A stretch of DNA of 38,251 bases, taken from assembly GCA_903822175.1 (NCBI GenBank), contig CAIJOB010000021.1:1-38251 (forward strand), read 5' to 3'. Each line of letters starts with the position of its first letter. The first letter of the stretch is position 1. This document shows positions 37,401 to 38,251 of this stretch, in pieces. This DNA is from an uncultured Alphaproteobacteria bacterium (GTDB taxonomy: Bacteria > Pseudomonadota > Alphaproteobacteria > Caulobacterales > Caulobacteraceae). The translations under genes and the position numbers were made by a program. The notes beneath the pieces are model-generated. The model saw nothing but the letters and a program-made list of their open reading frames with translations. It made no database searches and was not told the DNA's origin.

Positions 37401-37774
37401 GGCAGCAACCGGGCCTGGGCGCGCACTGGGAAATGTGGTCGTTCGTGCGCGGCGGCTGGAGCCCGGTTGAAGCGCTGCGCGCCGCGACCATCATGCCCGC
37501 GACCTCCCTCGGCTACGTCAAGGACCTGGGCTCGCTGGAAACCGGCAAGCTGGCCGACCTGGTGGTGCTCGACGCCGACCCGACCAAGGACATCCGCAAC
37601 ACCGACAAGATCCACAGGGTGATGCTGGGCGGCCGGCTCTACGACCCGGTCACGCTCAACGAGGTGGTCACCGGCAAGCGGGTGCGGCCGCCCTACTGGT
37701 GGGAAACCGCCGGCGGCAGCGGCGGGACGGCGGCCTCGGCCACCAGCGTCGATATCGACGAAGACAGTCCGTAA
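34472..37774 (+). CDS. TolB-propeller/amidohydrolase fusion protein, exported
   Basis: This is a 1100-aa exported protein. A Sec signal (MSYRIAALLAATFLSAPAMA) is followed by PD40/TolB-like beta-propeller repeats to about residue 640 (SHDGKTIAFDLLGD, SPDDKRIAFTSDRGG, SPDGRFIVAKK, SPDGKTIVFERR). From about 665 an amidohydrolase domain follows, with VALVGARIVTM, the metal site IDAHAHGPQ near residue 731, EVVPEGGS, TVEHNPPVEH and the final GSLETGKLADLVVLDADP. The metal-binding histidines and a carboxylate are seen, so activity is plausible; substrates of such fusions (peptides, cyclic amides) are not established. GGGGA is 8 bases before the ATG. A bidirectional terminator follows the stop. Confidence 0.93.
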   Translation: MSYRIAALLAATFLSAPAMAQTAPKADAPAKAAKWNVNAPPGLTTREIRINVDNGTWMNLDVSHDGKTIAFDLLGDIYVMPIAGGTPTRIAEGLAYDQQPRFSPDDKRIAFTSDRGGGDNIWVMNVDGSDKRQVTKEDFRLLNQPSWSPDGRFIVAKKHFTTSRSLGTGEVWLYHVSGGGGVPLVKKASEQLQKELGEPTYAPDGKSIYYTRDVTPGPIFDYAQDSNTDLFDIERYDLETGEVSTVASGAGGSVRPTPSPDGKLIAFVRRERARSKLYVKDLTSGEEHKVYDALDQDVQETWAVTGVYPNMAWTPDSKSVVFWAGGKIQRVGAAGGAASVIPFHIDDTRVVIDAVHPQIEVAPDRFTTTMPRWATVSPDGKQVVFETLGKLWLKPVAGGAPKRLVAGDEPGFELFPSWSRDGKTVVFVTWTDEGLSHIRTVAAGGGAAHEVTTQPGHYASPRFSPDGKTIVFERRRAGQLTSARWSQDPGVYRVAASGGAPVRITRGGAEPQFAAANDRVFMLAGERGKRQLVSTDLNGQARRVHAEGDLVNDFQVSPDGQNLAFRQNFEAFVMPLLPGTQDVSVDEKGGPLPVTRISAEGADFIHWSNDGREVHWSVGPTLYTAQTDALYASGPAAESAAPGAGKFKPPATGLSLSMEVAADKPVGVVALVGARIVTMAAKDGGIIDDGVIVIRGDRIVAVGKRGSVTIPADAKQVDVTGKTIVPGFIDAHAHGPQGENDLIPQQNWSAMANLALGTTTVHDPSARAAEIFVASEYQRTGKILSPRTFSTGEILYGAKDPNNYAEINSLDDALAHVRRLKAEGAHSVKNYNQPRREQRQMIIAAAQAEGMEVVPEGGSIYALDVTHIEDGNATVEHNPPVEHFYDDLVSFWSQTKTNYTPTLVVTFGGPAGDPYWRQHTDVWLHPLLSKHEPPAMLAARNVRRVAAPEEDYVDAASAREAKKLADRGVQVSIGAHGQQPGLGAHWEMWSFVRGGWSPVEALRAATIMPATSLGYVKDLGSLETGKLADLVVLDADPTKDIRNTDKIHRVMLGGRLYDPVTLNEVVTGKRVRPPYWWETAGGSGGTAASATSVDIDEDSP

Positions 37775-37796
37775 GGAGGCGGCGCAGGCAAAGAAA

Positions 37797-37820
37797 AAGC
37801 CCCGCTTCACAACGGGGCTT
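37797..37820. terminator. Bidirectional terminator: amidohydrolase gene and rRNA operon
   Basis: AAGCCCCG (37797-37804) and CGGGGCTT (37813-37820) enclose an 8-base loop. On the minus strand the stem runs into TTTTTC, a good signal for ending the rRNA operon after tRNA-fMet. On the plus strand CTTC follows. Confidence 0.85.
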
Positions 37821-37831
37821 CTTCAGTGTCT

Positions 37832-37908
<77 letters not shown>

Positions 37909-37948
37909 GCAAAGCGTAACTGGCATCGTGAATTGAAGGGTCTGGATC

Positions 37949-38098
37949 TCACATCCGTTTGGTAGACCTGGCGACGACCTACTCTCCCGCGCCTTAAGAC
38001 GAAGTACCATCGGCCCAGGGGGGCTTAACGACCGAGTTCGGAATGGGATCGGGTGGGGACCCCCCGGCAAAATCACCAGGTCAACGAAACGGATGTGA
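37949..38098 (-). repeat. 12-bp inverted repeat flanking the 5S rRNA gene
   Basis: TCACATCCGTTT (37949-37960) and AAACGGATGTGA (38087-38098) are perfect complements on either side of the 5S gene. The precursor RNA can close a stem outside the 5S ends, the usual substrate for ribonuclease processing. Confidence 0.8.
37965..38082 (-). rRNA. rrf: 5S ribosomal RNA
   Basis: The 118-nt gene starts GACCTGGTG on the minus strand and ends CGCCAGGTC, the two forming helix I. Conserved internal segments ATCCCATTCCGAACTCGG and GGCCGATGGTACT are present. It lies between the 23S 3' end and tRNA-fMet. Confidence 0.96.
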
Positions 38099-38156
38099 TT
38101 GAGAAGACATCATGTCTGCAGCAGCTCAAACTAGAGCGCGCATGAATTTTGCTAAG

Positions 38157-38251
38157 AACGATCAAGCCGATCGAGCGATTAGTACCAGTAAGCTACATGC
38201 CTCGCGGCACTTCCACACCTGGCCTATCAACGTGGTGGTCTACCACGGCTC
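38157..38251 (-). rRNA. rrl: 23S ribosomal RNA, 3' end (partial)
   Basis: The minus strand reads CGTTGATAGGCCAGGTGTGGA and, nearer the end, AGCTTACTGGTACTAAT, matching the last 90 bases of bacterial 23S rRNA. The gene continues beyond the window. The 3' end is placed at about 38157 by comparison with the E. coli 23S end from memory, and could be off by a few bases. Confidence 0.93.

Overview
The window is GC-rich, densely coding alphaproteobacterial DNA. The DUF3126 gene beside cysE, the QueF, OmpL-like porin and GTP-PEPCK proteins, and a 23S-5S-tRNA-fMet operon end suggest a Caulobacteraceae chromosome (Phenylobacterium or Caulobacter-like). This placement is by family resemblance only; no search was run.

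Layout. 1-2.9 kb: housekeeping metabolism, with a small hypothetical gene, DUF3126, serine acetyltransferase (cysE), a Nudix hydrolase and a nitroreductase. 2.84-3.05 kb: a gene-free stretch that looks like a free-standing small RNA on the minus strand, with a promoter-like sequence and a strong terminator. 3.1-7.3 kb: queF, then a LysR regulator divergent from an ene-reductase/VOC/SDR gene set, with two perfect inverted repeats in the divergent promoter. 7.6-8.8 kb: an outer-membrane porin with a strong terminator. 8.9-22 kb: surface polysaccharide genes (FlaA1/CapD-type dehydratase, UDP-glucuronate epimerase, CMAH-like metallo-hydrolase, NodB-like deacetylase, UDP-GlcNAc dehydrogenase, acyltransferase), interrupted by pckG and an S9 peptidase. 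At about 20.88 kb the 3' part of the acyltransferase gene is joined directly to the 5' part of a PAS sensor gene, so both are truncated. 22.2-27.4 kb: alpha/beta hydrolase, Baeyer-Villiger-type monooxygenase and a hybrid histidine kinase. 27.4-37.8 kb: a block in which six of seven genes carry export signals: a PQQ/cytochrome c dehydrogenase related to polyvinyl-alcohol dehydrogenase, a DUF1800/DUF1501 pair, an acetamidase/formamidase, a cupin and a 1100-residue TolB-propeller/amidohydrolase fusion. The cytoplasmic exception is an SRPBCC protein. 37.8 kb to the end: the distal end of an rRNA operon read on the minus strand (23S 3' end, 5S, initiator tRNA, terminator).

The polysaccharide genes plausibly make and modify amino- or uronic-acid-containing glycans. 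The exported block looks like a periplasmic catabolic or processing module of unknown substrate. Three tail-to-tail gene pairs share a single CTAG as both stop codons. The least explained items are the small RNA candidate, the paired hairpins before the FlaA1-type gene, the chimeric junction, and the exported DUF1800/DUF1501/PQQ block.
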